Below are positions 1 through 8,307 of a stretch of DNA of 64,000 bases, piece by piece. The notes under the pieces are model-generated. The model was not told the origin of the DNA. It was given only the letters and a program-made list of their open reading frames with translations, and searched no databases. Positions within the stretch are counted from its first letter, which is position 1. The number at the start of each line of letters is the position of its first letter. Source of the stretch: Pedobacter glucosidilyticus DSM 23534 (lineage in GTDB: Bacteria; Bacteroidota; Bacteroidia; Sphingobacteriales; Sphingobacteriaceae); the NCBI RefSeq assembly GCF_000425145.1, contig NZ_KE384313.1:124001-188000 (forward strand), read 5' to 3'. The translations under genes and the position numbers were made by a program.

Positions 1-985
1 CCCAATATTGGTTACTTTGGGCGTTAAATTTTGCCGTCTTAGTTTTTGGGCTTTGATAAGTTAAATAGGTTTCAGCCCCGGTAATTAAAGTTGCATTGGC
101 ATAAGGTTGCATAAATTGTTGTAGGCGGTAAAATATACTTCCTTGTCTGATGTAATCTTCGTTTACATATTCTGGAATGGCTGTTTCTGGCCAAATGATA
201 AACTCGGTATTAACTTTGGCAGCTTTACCACTTAAAGCCATCAAAGTATCCAATTGCTGGTTGGTAGTATAACTTTCATATTTCGCATAAGGGTCTATAT
301 TGGGTTGTACCACTACTACATGTGCGGGGTTGTTTTCCTCTTCATAGTTTATATAGCTGAGGGTAGAAAAACCTATCGGGATAAGCACCCAGCAAGCTAA
401 ACCTACTAAAAGCTTGAATATATTTTTTTGCTGTTTTTCGCTATTTTTTAACTGTTTCCAGATGTTAAATAGTAGGATATTACTTCCTAAAATCCATAAA
501 GAGCCTCCGTATACACCTGTATACTCGTACCATTGGATAAACTGCGGACTGCTAGCAAAACCGTTTCCTAAAGTCATCCACGGGAAATTTAAATCCCAAC
601 TTTGGTGTAAATACTCGTAAGAAACCCAAAATCCTATGAGGGCTATATCAGCTAGAATGGGTTTGGTGATATTTTTAAGTTTATGATAGCAGAGAAAACT
701 CAAAGTCATGAGTAAAGCTCCTAATAAATAAGCCACAATAGAGCCTTCTGGCGATGCATTCCATATCCAATAAATGCTGGCTGTATTCCATAGTAAAAAG
801 CTTAATCCTGCGGTTAAAAATACTTTTCTCCCTTTTTGTTGCGCATCACTGTTGTGGATGTTTTCTATAGCTACTAATAGCGGGAAAAAGCCTATCAATA
901 ATAACAATGAAGTGTAAGGAATAGGTGGCCAAGCTATAAAAAGTATAAGGGCTGATATAAGTGCGTATTGGATATGCTTTTTCAT
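1..985 (-). CDS. lnt: Apolipoprotein N-acyltransferase, C-terminus cut by window edge
   Basis: Reading the minus strand from the ATG at 985 gives 328 codons without a stop, running off the left edge. Lnt transfers an acyl chain from phospholipid to the N-terminal cysteine of lipoproteins, the last step of lipoprotein maturation in the inner membrane. The N-terminal half is a series of hydrophobic segments. A nitrilase domain follows with WPETAIPEYV, whose Glu falls at residue 267, the position of the E. coli catalytic Glu. The catalytic Lys and Cys lie beyond the edge. The gene starts 7 bp after the stop of a ParE/RelE-like toxin gene, so the two are probably co-transcribed. Many lipoproteins in the window depend on this pathway. 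Confidence 0.93.
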   Translation of the reverse strand, partial: MKKHIQYALISALILFIAWPPIPYTSLLLLIGFFPLLVAIENIHNSDAQQKGRKVFLTAGLSFLLWNTASIYWIWNASPEGSIVAYLLGALLMTLSFLCYHKLKNITKPILADIALIGFWVSYEYLHQSWDLNFPWMTLGNGFASSPQFIQWYEYTGVYGGSLWILGSNILLFNIWKQLKNSEKQQKNIFKLLVGLACWVLIPIGFSTLSYINYEEENNPAHVVVVQPNIDPYAKYESYTTNQQLDTLMALSGKAAKVNTEFIIWPETAIPEYVNEDYIRQGSIFYRLQQFMQPYANATLITGAETYLTYQSPKTKTAKFNAQSNQYW

Positions 986-992
986 TTGATTT

Positions 993-1310
993 TTAGAGAA
1001 TATTTTTTGTTAAAAGGTCTAAAAGTTTTTGAGGGTTTTGTCTGTTGTCCCAAAAAGCAGTAATGATAATTTGTGTATCTGTAATTTTGTATAAGATACT
1101 ATAATGCCCCATGGCAGAAATTCGTGTTTCGGGATAATCCGTAGTCACAAATGCTTCTGGATTTTGAGCAATTATTTCAGATTTTTCTTTAATTTCTTGA
1201 ATAAGTTTTTGTGCAAATTTTACAGAATGGTTTCTTTTAATCCAGTAATTTAAAATAGCTCTTCTTTGCTTAACAGCAGTTTGAGTCCAAATTATAGACC
1301 TTTTAGCCAT
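993..1310 (-). CDS. ParE/RelE-superfamily toxin
   Basis: 105 residues, the usual size for this superfamily. Visible family features are an N-terminal W-T-x-x-A strand, a helical hairpin with YWIKRN, a conserved NP turn, a central D-x-P-x-x-R strand and the C-terminal strand FWDNRQNP. Members either cleave ribosome-bound mRNA (RelE/YoeB) or poison gyrase (ParE); the sequence alone does not decide which. The gene overlaps the upstream antitoxin gene by 19 bp, which is typical of translational coupling in type II modules. It is followed after 7 bp by lnt. Family confidence is high, target unknown. Confidence 0.85.
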   Translation of the reverse strand: MAKRSIIWTQTAVKQRRAILNYWIKRNHSVKFAQKLIQEIKEKSEIIAQNPEAFVTTDYPETRISAMGHYSILYKITDTQIIITAFWDNRQNPQKLLDLLTKNIL

Positions 1311-1534
1311 TCTAAATCTTCTTTATCAAGGTCATCCTGAGAAATAACCTGATTATTTTCAATATCTAAATCGCTTAATTTTAATAAAGCAATTTGTGCA
1401 TCAGACAAGTTTACTTTCATATCAGTTTTAGTATGCTGCTGTAACAACTTGTCAAGTGCATTTAAGTAGTCTTGATTGGATATTGTAAGCAACTTATCTA
1501 TAATATTATTCCTTAAAGTGTTGATATTACTCAT
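1292..1534 (-). CDS. Putative antitoxin partner of the ParE/RelE-like toxin
   Basis: 80 residues, acidic C-terminal half ending DKEDLEWLKGL, immediately upstream of and overlapping the toxin gene. The N-terminal 40 residues look helical (LLTISNQDYLNALDKLLQQ). The acidic tail resembles the disordered toxin-wrapping region of small Bacteroidota antitoxins. No classical DNA-binding motif is obvious by eye, so autoregulation is not shown. The call rests mainly on gene order, size and overlap. It starts 40 bp after the end of rsmI and is probably on the same transcript. Confidence 0.7.
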   Translation of the reverse strand: MSNINTLRNNIIDKLLTISNQDYLNALDKLLQQHTKTDMKVNLSDAQIALLKLSDLDIENNQVISQDDLDKEDLEWLKGL

Positions 1535-1574
1535 AGTTCTATAAATTTCGGCTTTTGTTTGTGTATAACAAAAA

Positions 1575-2282
1575 CTAATCTCTAAATTTTTCTTTTACAG
1601 GTTTACTCGCTGGTTTACCAGATAAACAAATCACAAACTCACCTTTAAGGGTATTTGTTTCAAAGTAGTTTTTTACTTCTGTTAAAGTACCTCTTTTGGT
1701 TTCTTCGTACATTTTGGTAAGCTCTCTAGAAACAGAAACTTCTCTGTCTTCGCCAAAAAACATGATAAATTCTTCTAAAGATTTTAACAAGCGGTGTGGA
1801 GATTCGTAAAAAATCATGGTCCTTTCTTCTAAAGCTAATTCTTTCAAACGTGTTTGCCTGCCTTTTTTTACGGGTAAAAATCCTTCAAATACAAATCTAT
1901 CATTGGGTAAGCCCGAGTTTACCAAAGCCGGTACAAAAGCTGTTGCACCTGGTAAACATTCTATTTCCAAATCGTTTTTTATGGCTTCGCGGGTAAGTAA
2001 ATAGCCCGGGTCTGAGATGGCTGGAGTACCAGCATCAGAAATTAAAGCAATATTTTGCCCTTCTTTTAAGAAACGGATGATCTCATTAACGGCCTTATGC
2101 TCATTATGTTGGTGATGAGAGAAAAGTTTTTTATCGATACCAAAATGTTTCAACATAGGAGAAGAGTTTCTGGTATCTTCTGCCAAAATAATATCTACCT
2201 CTTTTAAAACTTTAACAGCTCTAAAAGTCATATCATCAAGATTCCCTATGGGCGTGGGTACGAGGTATAGTTTTCCGTTCAT
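1575..2282 (-). CDS. rsmI: 16S rRNA (cytidine(1402)-2'-O)-methyltransferase RsmI
   Basis: 235 residues of the tetrapyrrole (corrin/porphyrin) methylase fold. RsmI uses SAM to methylate the 2'-hydroxyl of C1402 in the decoding centre of 16S rRNA. Diagnostic stretches are the N-terminal LVPTPIGNLDDMTFRA, the AEDTRNS segment, LISDAGTPAISDPG in the SAM pocket and the central LPGATAFVPALVNSGLP. E. coli RsmI is longer (about 286 residues); the shorter C-terminus is common in Bacteroidota. It is first in a minus-strand cluster with the toxin-antitoxin pair and lnt, and divergent from serS. A paralogue of the same fold lies at 51371-52084. Confidence 0.95.
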   Translation of the reverse strand: MNGKLYLVPTPIGNLDDMTFRAVKVLKEVDIILAEDTRNSSPMLKHFGIDKKLFSHHQHNEHKAVNEIIRFLKEGQNIALISDAGTPAISDPGYLLTREAIKNDLEIECLPGATAFVPALVNSGLPNDRFVFEGFLPVKKGRQTRLKELALEERTMIFYESPHRLLKSLEEFIMFFGEDREVSVSRELTKMYEETKRGTLTEVKNYFETNTLKGEFVICLSGKPASKPVKEKFRD

Positions 2283-2445
2283 GCTTTAGCTTAACCCTAA
2301 ACTGCTCTAAAAGAGAGGAAATTTTGGGTCTGTGTTTTATTTCCTAATTAACACTATCTGTTTTTATTTAATCTTACAAATGGTTTCTCTTTCTAAAGTG
2401 ATAAAAATATCTAGCCTCAAAAATCGTAAATCGTACATCCTTTTA

Positions 2446-2453
2446 TATCTTTG
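2446..2453 (+). promoter_or_regulatory. Bacteroidota -7 promoter element for serS
   Basis: TATCTTTG matches the Bacteroidota -7 consensus TAnnTTTG and ends 17 bp before the serS ATG, which would give a short leader. A -33 TTTG box at the right distance is not obvious. It lies in the 188 bp divergent gap shared with rsmI. Confidence 0.55.
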
Positions 2454-2470
2454 CAGAAAAAATAAAAATC

Positions 2471-3742
2471 ATGCTGCAAGTTAGTTATATCCGCGAAAAT
2501 AAAGAGCAGGTTCTAGAACGTTTAAGTGTAAGAAATTTTAGTCAGCCAGAGTTGGTTGATGAAATTATAAGTTTAGATGAGAAAAGACGCTCTACGCAAT
2601 CCAAAGGAGACGCTTTGCAGGCAGAAGCAAATGCAGCAGCCAAGCAAATTGGCGAGCTCATGAAACAAGGTAAAAAAGAAGATGCCGAAGCCATCAAAGC
2701 AAAAACATCGTCATCAAAAGAAGAGATAAAAAAACTATATGATGAGCTTGCTGTGATAGAGCAGGAATTACATCAAAAATTAGTTCAAATACCTAATTTA
2801 CCTCATTCATCTGTACCTAAAGGTAAAACTCCGGAAGAAAATGAAGTAGTTTTAACCTATGGTCAAATGCCAAATTTGGCAGATGATGCTTTACCACATT
2901 GGGAGTTAGCCGCAAAATACGATTTGATTGATTTTGAATTGGGGGTTAAAATCACGGGGGCTGGTTTCCCAGTTTATAAAGGTAAGGGCGCTAAACTACA
3001 AAGAGCCTTAATTAACTATTTTTTAGCTGAGGCTGAGAAATCTGGTTATGAAGAAATGATGTTACCACATTTGGTAAATGAAGCATCGGGTTTTGGTACT
3101 GGGCAATTGCCAGATAAAGAGGGGCAAATGTATCATGTAGGCTTAGATAATTTATATTTAATACCTACTGCCGAGGTACCTATCACTAATTTATACAGGG
3201 ATGTTATTTTAAAAGAAGACCAGCTACCTATTAAAAACTGTGGTTATACACCATGTTTTAGAAGAGAAGCGGGTTCTTATGGCGCTCATGTAAGAGGTTT
3301 AAACCGCTTACACCAATTTGATAAGGTAGAGATTGTACAAGTTGTACATCCTGACAAATCTTATGATGTGTTAGAGCAAATGAGCCTGCATGTACAAAGT
3401 TTATTACAAAGCTTAGGCTTACATTACCGTGTTTTAAGATTATGTGGTGGCGATATGGGCTTCACATCAGCCTTAACTTACGATATGGAAGTGTGGAGTG
3501 CTGCACAACAACGTTGGTTAGAAGTTTCTTCTGTTTCTAATTTTGAGACTTACCAAAGCAACCGCCTGAAATTAAGATTTAAAGGTAGCGAGGGTAAAAC
3601 GCAGTTAGCACATACTTTAAACGGAAGTGCTTTAGCTTTACCAAGAATTGTAGCTTCTATTTTAGAGAACTACCAAACGCCAGAAGGAATTAAAATTCCT
3701 GATGTTTTAGTTCCTTATACAGGGTTTGATATGATTAAGTAA
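2471..3742 (+). CDS. serS: Seryl-tRNA synthetase
   Basis: 423 residues, normal for bacterial SerRS. The enzyme charges tRNA-Ser (and tRNA-Sec where present) with serine. The N-terminal 100 residues form the long antiparallel coiled coil that holds the tRNA extra arm (repeated Lys/Glu/Ala heptads). The class II catalytic domain follows, with motif 2 in FRREAGSYG...RLHQFDKVE, a serine-pocket segment VSSVSNFETYQSNR, and motif 3 in NGSALALPRIVASILE. Start at the first ATG, 17 bp after a good -7 element. It is a single-gene unit between divergent rsmI and convergent DUF4112. Confidence 0.97.
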   Translation: MLQVSYIRENKEQVLERLSVRNFSQPELVDEIISLDEKRRSTQSKGDALQAEANAAAKQIGELMKQGKKEDAEAIKAKTSSSKEEIKKLYDELAVIEQELHQKLVQIPNLPHSSVPKGKTPEENEVVLTYGQMPNLADDALPHWELAAKYDLIDFELGVKITGAGFPVYKGKGAKLQRALINYFLAEAEKSGYEEMMLPHLVNEASGFGTGQLPDKEGQMYHVGLDNLYLIPTAEVPITNLYRDVILKEDQLPIKNCGYTPCFRREAGSYGAHVRGLNRLHQFDKVEIVQVVHPDKSYDVLEQMSLHVQSLLQSLGLHYRVLRLCGGDMGFTSALTYDMEVWSAAQQRWLEVSSVSNFETYQSNRLKLRFKGSEGKTQLAHTLNGSALALPRIVASILENYQTPEGIKIPDVLVPYTGFDMIK

Positions 3743-4040
3743 ACAAAAATTCAAAAGAAGTTTCTTCAGAATATCATGTTTTGTTAATATGGACAGGAGT
3801 TGAAACCATGTTATCCTTTAGCTCAGCTATTATTGTTGACGTTTTTTAAAAATGTTTTAAAGCTAGTCTTTGATACATAAGTCCTAGCCGGGTTGTGGCT
3901 TCTTTCTTTTCTTTGATGAAAAGAAAGAAAAGTCCGTCCGTCCTTCTTAAGAAAGTTTTGTTTAAATGTAAAAGAGAGTTCTTAAATATCCGATTTTTCA
4001 GGTCTTTCTACTTTATACTCTGTACTTTTCTACTTCTATG
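3743..4040. other. Tail-to-tail gap with polypurine/polypyrimidine hairpin
   Basis: 298 bp between the convergent serS and DUF4112 genes without a credible ORF on either strand. The only marked structure is the hairpin listed separately at 3900-3929, followed by a short tandem GTCC run. Confidence 0.6.
3900..3929. repeat. Perfect 12-bp inverted repeat, polypyrimidine/polypurine arms
   Basis: Left arm TTCTTTCTTTTC (3900-3911), 6 bp loop TTTGAT, right arm GAAAAGAAAGAA (3918-3929). The arms contain only pyrimidines or only purines, and there is no T run immediately after the stem, so it is not a textbook terminator. It could be a dispersed intergenic repeat; the number of genomic copies cannot be judged from one window. 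Confidence 0.6.
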
Positions 4041-4514
4041 TTACAACCAATTTTGCAAAAGTGCATACAAATAAGCAAACACATAGTATAAGGCAATAGC
4101 AATTAAGCCTAACACCACTACAGCAATAAGTATAAAACCGATGATGATACCTGTTATACTGCCTGTATGTTTACCTTCTGTATAGTGTTTTCTTAATAAT
4201 TTAATATTCCTACTGTTGGCTTTAAAGCCGAAATCAAAGAAAAAACCTAAAATAGGGATAGCACCTAAAACGGTATCTATCAAAACATTACCAAACATTT
4301 TAAGAGCCACTTTTTTGCTGGCTCCATTTTTCAGCATGGTAGCAATAAGGGCTAAGGAAACACTAAAACCTGCTAAATCTCCAAAATAGGGAATAAAATT
4401 TAGAATAGGGTCTAAACCAAAGCGATAGCCTTTAATACTAAACTGTTCATCCATTAGTTTAGAGATACGCTCTACCCATCTTAATTTATCATTTTTAAAC
4501 GGCTGCTGGTTCAT
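4041..4514 (-). CDS. DUF4112 family membrane protein
   Basis: 157 residues. The N-terminal part has LMDEQFSIKGYRFGLDPILNFIPYFGD, the conserved DUF4112 core in which a soluble helix runs into a glycine/proline-bearing membrane hairpin. A second hydrophobic stretch (roughly residues 82-96) and a strongly hydrophobic C-terminal segment (roughly 119-150) suggest an integral inner-membrane protein. Function is unknown for the family. It is last in a minus-strand operon after DUF389 (39 bp gap) and the kinase-like 348-residue protein. Confidence 0.85.
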   Translation of the reverse strand: MNQQPFKNDKLRWVERISKLMDEQFSIKGYRFGLDPILNFIPYFGDLAGFSVSLALIATMLKNGASKKVALKMFGNVLIDTVLGAIPILGFFFDFGFKANSRNIKLLRKHYTEGKHTGSITGIIIGFILIAVVVLGLIAIALYYVFAYLYALLQNWL

Positions 4515-4553
4515 CTTGTTATTTTAGCTCAACAAGCAATTTATATACCTTAT

Positions 4554-5870
4554 TTACCTGTTGATCATAATTAAAGTATCTTTATCAAGCCTCAACTTTA
4601 AAAAAGCATAAAGTTTCTTTACCTCCTGATTGCTTAAAGAAGTTTTTTTCTTCCAATTGATGATTACATGCGTTATTGTATCTGCGGTTTGCTGGCTTTG
4701 TTTTAAATTTACCATCTCTCCGATACTAATTTGATTGGCTTCTGGGTATAAAACGGCAAGTTCTTTAGAGATATCTGATGTAGAATCTGACTGGTTTTCA
4801 CTGCTGATTGGTGAAGTAGCTTTTAAATTGATGGCATTTAACATGCTTGCAGCCACTTCACGGCTCATGTCTGCAATTTCTTCTTTAGAAACATTTACTC
4901 TAGAAAGTTTTATTCTTAAATCATCAAAACCACTGGCTTTTAATAAACTATCATAACTGGCTATTTCTTGGTCAGAAACTGGTTTGCCAGCAATAACAAT
5001 CTGTACGTATTTTAAAGAGTCTCTATTTTCTATATTCCATTTTAATACTTCTGTTTCATCATTACTAATTTTATTGATGATGATATTTTGCACCTGCCTG
5101 TTCATCTTATTCTTAAGATATACTTCCCATAAGAAATAGCCACTTGGTATCACTACAAAAAGTAAGGCAAAAGACATAATTCTGCTTACTCTTTTACGGG
5201 TTTTGATATCCATATATTGCCTTAGTGGGAACTGCAAAAACTTAATAACCAAATAAGTTGATAAACTGATGAATATGGCGTTAATGATGAAAAGATAAAA
5301 AGCCCCGGCAAAAATCATCAACTGCCCGGTAGCAAGCCCAAAACCTGCCGAACAAAGTGGTGGCATTAGTGCTGTAGCAATAGCAACCCCTGGTATGGCA
5401 TTGGTTTTCTCTTTTCTTGACCCTGAAACTATACCCGCTACACCACCAAAAAATGCCACCATTACATCTAATAAAGTAGGCTGGGTACGGGCTAAAATTT
5501 CTGTAGTAGCATCGCCCAAAGGAGTAATAGTAAAATAGATATAAGCAGTGGTTAAACTGATAAATGTAGCCATACCAAGATTGCGTAAAGAGCGAGTAAG
5601 CATTTCTTTATCATTTATTCCAAATGCTAAACCAACACCTAAAATGGGCGACATTAGCGGCGAGATAAGCATAGCACCAATAATTACCGCAGCAGAATTT
5701 ACATCTAATCCTATAGAAGCAAGTACGGCAGAACATATCAGAATCCAGATATTATATCCTTTTAAATCTATATTCTCATTGATATTTTTAACAGTACCTT
5801 CTTGGTCTGTGGTTTCTTGTAAATGAAATATCTTTTGTACGTAGTTTTTAATAAGGTCTGCCAAATTCAT
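4554..5870 (-). CDS. DUF389 family (TIGR00341-like) membrane protein
   Basis: 438 residues. Roughly residues 35-245 hold six or so hydrophobic helices with the DUF389 signature GLDVNSAAVIIGAMLISPLMSPILGVG and GIVSGSRKEKTNAIPGVAIATALMPP (each quoted here only as a landmark). The C-terminal 180 residues are soluble and polar. The biochemical function of DUF389 proteins is not established; a transport or channel role is often guessed from the topology. It starts 6 bp after the 348-residue kinase-like gene and is followed by DUF4112, so the three are very likely one operon. Confidence 0.88.
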   Translation of the reverse strand: MNLADLIKNYVQKIFHLQETTDQEGTVKNINENIDLKGYNIWILICSAVLASIGLDVNSAAVIIGAMLISPLMSPILGVGLAFGINDKEMLTRSLRNLGMATFISLTTAYIYFTITPLGDATTEILARTQPTLLDVMVAFFGGVAGIVSGSRKEKTNAIPGVAIATALMPPLCSAGFGLATGQLMIFAGAFYLFIINAIFISLSTYLVIKFLQFPLRQYMDIKTRKRVSRIMSFALLFVVIPSGYFLWEVYLKNKMNRQVQNIIINKISNDETEVLKWNIENRDSLKYVQIVIAGKPVSDQEIASYDSLLKASGFDDLRIKLSRVNVSKEEIADMSREVAASMLNAINLKATSPISSENQSDSTSDISKELAVLYPEANQISIGEMVNLKQSQQTADTITHVIINWKKKTSLSNQEVKKLYAFLKLRLDKDTLIMINR

Positions 5871-5876
5871 AGTTAA

Positions 5877-6923
5877 TTATTTTAAAAACAAGCATGCATG
5901 CAAATGCTCTTTTACCAACATGCCCATGGTAGTCATTTTTTTAAACTTAGGCATTTTATGATATTTTGCGAGTTCTTCCCTCAAAGCTATTACTTTCTCT
6001 TCTGGGGCAATGATATCATGGCTCATCACACTAAAAATTTCTTTTAGCCTATAATGTGCCAATTTAACCCGATGGCTAATTAAGCTCCGCTCTTCTTGTT
6101 GATATTGTAGCATAGATTTCTCGTTCATGTGCTCCATTCCCATAAAAACAATATTGTTATTTTCTTTAAAATAATGAGGAAGATATAGTTTTAATCTGCT
6201 TTCATAAGACTGCTGGTCAAAATCTATAGCTCTGATACGGTATTGGTTGCCTTCAATATCCGGTGTAATATCAACTACAAAATTATAAGAGCGCATATCG
6301 CCTAAAAGCCTTACAAAACAACGCTCATTAAATTTAACAAACTCTTTGCTAATACGGGTTTGGTTAAAGCTACTATCGTTAAGATAGCTGTTTAAAAAAA
6401 CATCTCCAGGCAAACCAGGTATATGTTCCTCTATTAAAGTATGGTCATCTGTTAAATAATTGATTCGGTTTGGAGATAATATATGTTCTAATTCTAAGCC
6501 ATAAACCCTGCTGGCATCGGCAATTTTAACATAAAAATGGTCGTAATTATCATTTAACCTATTGATGATTCTTACCCTAAATGGTTTAGAATTACCAAAA
6601 GTGCAATAATCTATCCTAGAAACAGAAAGATGATCCATAACCTCCATACGACCAGATGTATGGAGCAGGGCGTAAATATATTTTAAACCAGGATAAAGTT
6701 CTTTCATCTCCGATTCATCATAATAAACCGTTTGCCATAAAGTATCTTGGTTATTTTTATCTAACAGCGGAGTAGAAAGATTAAAACGCAGCATATCTGC
6801 ATATACAACAGGAAGTTTAATTTCCCTATCATATTTTAGGAGGTATTGTTTTAAAGTTGGATTAACGGTATAAAGTATCTTCTTCTTAGAAGGTACATCA
6901 TTCCGCTCTTCAATAATATTCAT
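5877..6923 (-). CDS. Uncharacterised protein with kinase-like fold signatures
   Basis: 348 residues, no signal peptide, no named family recognised. Several landmarks occur in the order expected of a divergent protein-kinase-like fold: Lys133 in FYVKIAD, acidic residues at 144/146, a hinge-like EEHIPG (165-170), GDMRSYN with Asp209 and Asn214 spaced like a catalytic loop, and IDFDQ with Asp234/Asp236 like the metal-binding DFG/DFD. No glycine-rich loop is evident, so activity is uncertain; it may be an aminoglycoside-phosphotransferase/HipA-like relative or an inactive one. First gene of the operon with DUF389 and DUF4112 (6 bp gap). Kinase likeness is an inference from motif order. Confidence 0.6.
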   Translation of the reverse strand: MNIIEERNDVPSKKKILYTVNPTLKQYLLKYDREIKLPVVYADMLRFNLSTPLLDKNNQDTLWQTVYYDESEMKELYPGLKYIYALLHTSGRMEVMDHLSVSRIDYCTFGNSKPFRVRIINRLNDNYDHFYVKIADASRVYGLELEHILSPNRINYLTDDHTLIEEHIPGLPGDVFLNSYLNDSSFNQTRISKEFVKFNERCFVRLLGDMRSYNFVVDITPDIEGNQYRIRAIDFDQQSYESRLKLYLPHYFKENNNIVFMGMEHMNEKSMLQYQQEERSLISHRVKLAHYRLKEIFSVMSHDIIAPEEKVIALREELAKYHKMPKFKKMTTMGMLVKEHLHACLFLK

Positions 6924-6978
6924 ATCATGATGATGCTTTCTGTTGGTAATTTATCAATATTTAATGGCTCTTGAAAAT

Positions 6979-7007
6979 AAAAAAGCCTATCCTTTATTAA
7001 GAATAGG
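6979..7007 (-). terminator. Terminator after the Gfo/Idh/MocA operon
   Basis: On the minus strand a 7-bp stem (7007-7001 with 6992-6986, one G-T pair) is followed by CTTTTTTATTTT, a usable intrinsic terminator 54 bp past the oxidoreductase stop at 7061. Confidence 0.5.
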
Positions 7008-7060
7008 TTTGATTTGGCATCCATAAATATGCTGGCTATAATTAGGAGTTTAATTTCTAT

Positions 7061-8269
7061 TTATGAAGTAAACACATCATATTCTTTTTGCCAATATTGT
7101 ATTTTTCTGTTATACATAGCTTCATTAGCCAGATGCACACATATAGCCGTGGTGGCTCCTGTTAAAACATTTGATGGAGGATTTTTCTTAGTTACTATAC
7201 AATCAAAAAAATCTTTTAAGGCATACCAAGTTCCATCTTTACTTTTATCAGCTTCAATAGGGATTCCGCCATCTTTATTCCAAACAATTTTTGTGGCACC
7301 ACTAACACCATCAACGGTTTCTAATTCGGCTTTTGTTTCTTTTTCGGGATAAAAAACACCTTGGTTTACCAATAAAGAAACGCTTCCTTTAGTACCTTTT
7401 AATTTAAACAAATAACCGTCTTTAGCATTAGCGCAGGTAGCTCCGTAATTACCAATCATCCCATCTTTATCATACCTAAAAGTTGCTTGCACATTATCAA
7501 AAGTTTCACGTCCATCTTTATAATAATCTACACCTCCTGTTGCGTAAACTTCGGTTGGGTGCGTGTCAAAAGCCCAATTGATAAAATCAATTTGATGTGA
7601 AAGTAATTCGGCAGCTAAACCACCAGAATACTCTTTGTACATACGCCAGTTTATTTTTCTTTCTAAAGAAGGCTCGGGTACGGGTCTGCGCCAATTCCAG
7701 TTTCTATCCCACCTACAGTCTATCTGTGTTACTTTACCTAGATAGCCTTTATCAATCATTTCCTTTACTTTAAAGTATAGCGGCGTGTAACGGTATTGGT
7801 GGCCTACTTGCAAGGTTAAATGAGGATGCAACTGCTTAACTTTTACCAAATCTAAAGCTTGCGGGATATTGTAAGTCATGGCTTTTTCAAGATACACATG
7901 CTTCTCTGCTTTTAATGCTGCTAAAGCAATGTCATAGTGTGCATTAAGAGAAGTAGCAATAAGTACCGCTTGTACATCAGCTTCAGCTAAAAGCTTTTTA
8001 TAATCTTTGTAAGAAGTGATTTTTTCTCCACCTAATAACTTTTGCGTAGCTGCAAGTCTAAAATCTAAGGTATCGCAAATAGCAGTAACTTTAAATTGCT
8101 CTTTCAACTGCTGCATCACTTGAATAAGGCCATTTCCCCTATCCCCACAACCTATTACAGCAACCTTTAAAGGAGCATTTGCTGCAAAAGCATGTAATAG
8201 CTCTTGCTGCAAAAATAATCCTCCGGCTGTTATAAGACCTGTTTTTTTGATAAAATTTCTTCTTAGCAT
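7061..8269 (-). CDS. Tat-exported Gfo/Idh/MocA family oxidoreductase
   Basis: 402 residues. The N-terminus has LRRNFIKKTG followed by a hydrophobic stretch and AFA-ANA, a twin-arginine signal, so the folded, cofactor-loaded enzyme should be periplasmic. The Rossmann domain begins with VAVIGCGDRGNG; the EKAMTYN segment replaces the EKP motif common in the family. Such enzymes oxidise or reduce sugars or cyclitols with NAD(P), often tightly bound when exported. Last gene of the minus-strand operon DUF1080 - Gfo - Gfo, 38 bp after its paralogue. Substrate unknown; context suggests 3-keto-sugar chemistry on glycosides. Confidence 0.88.
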   Translation of the reverse strand: MLRRNFIKKTGLITAGGLFLQQELLHAFAANAPLKVAVIGCGDRGNGLIQVMQQLKEQFKVTAICDTLDFRLAATQKLLGGEKITSYKDYKKLLAEADVQAVLIATSLNAHYDIALAALKAEKHVYLEKAMTYNIPQALDLVKVKQLHPHLTLQVGHQYRYTPLYFKVKEMIDKGYLGKVTQIDCRWDRNWNWRRPVPEPSLERKINWRMYKEYSGGLAAELLSHQIDFINWAFDTHPTEVYATGGVDYYKDGRETFDNVQATFRYDKDGMIGNYGATCANAKDGYLFKLKGTKGSVSLLVNQGVFYPEKETKAELETVDGVSGATKIVWNKDGGIPIEADKSKDGTWYALKDFFDCIVTKKNPPSNVLTGATTAICVHLANEAMYNRKIQYWQKEYDVFTS

Positions 8270-8307
8270 TTCTAAGTATGATTAACGATAGCTATGAAAA
8301 AGTATTA

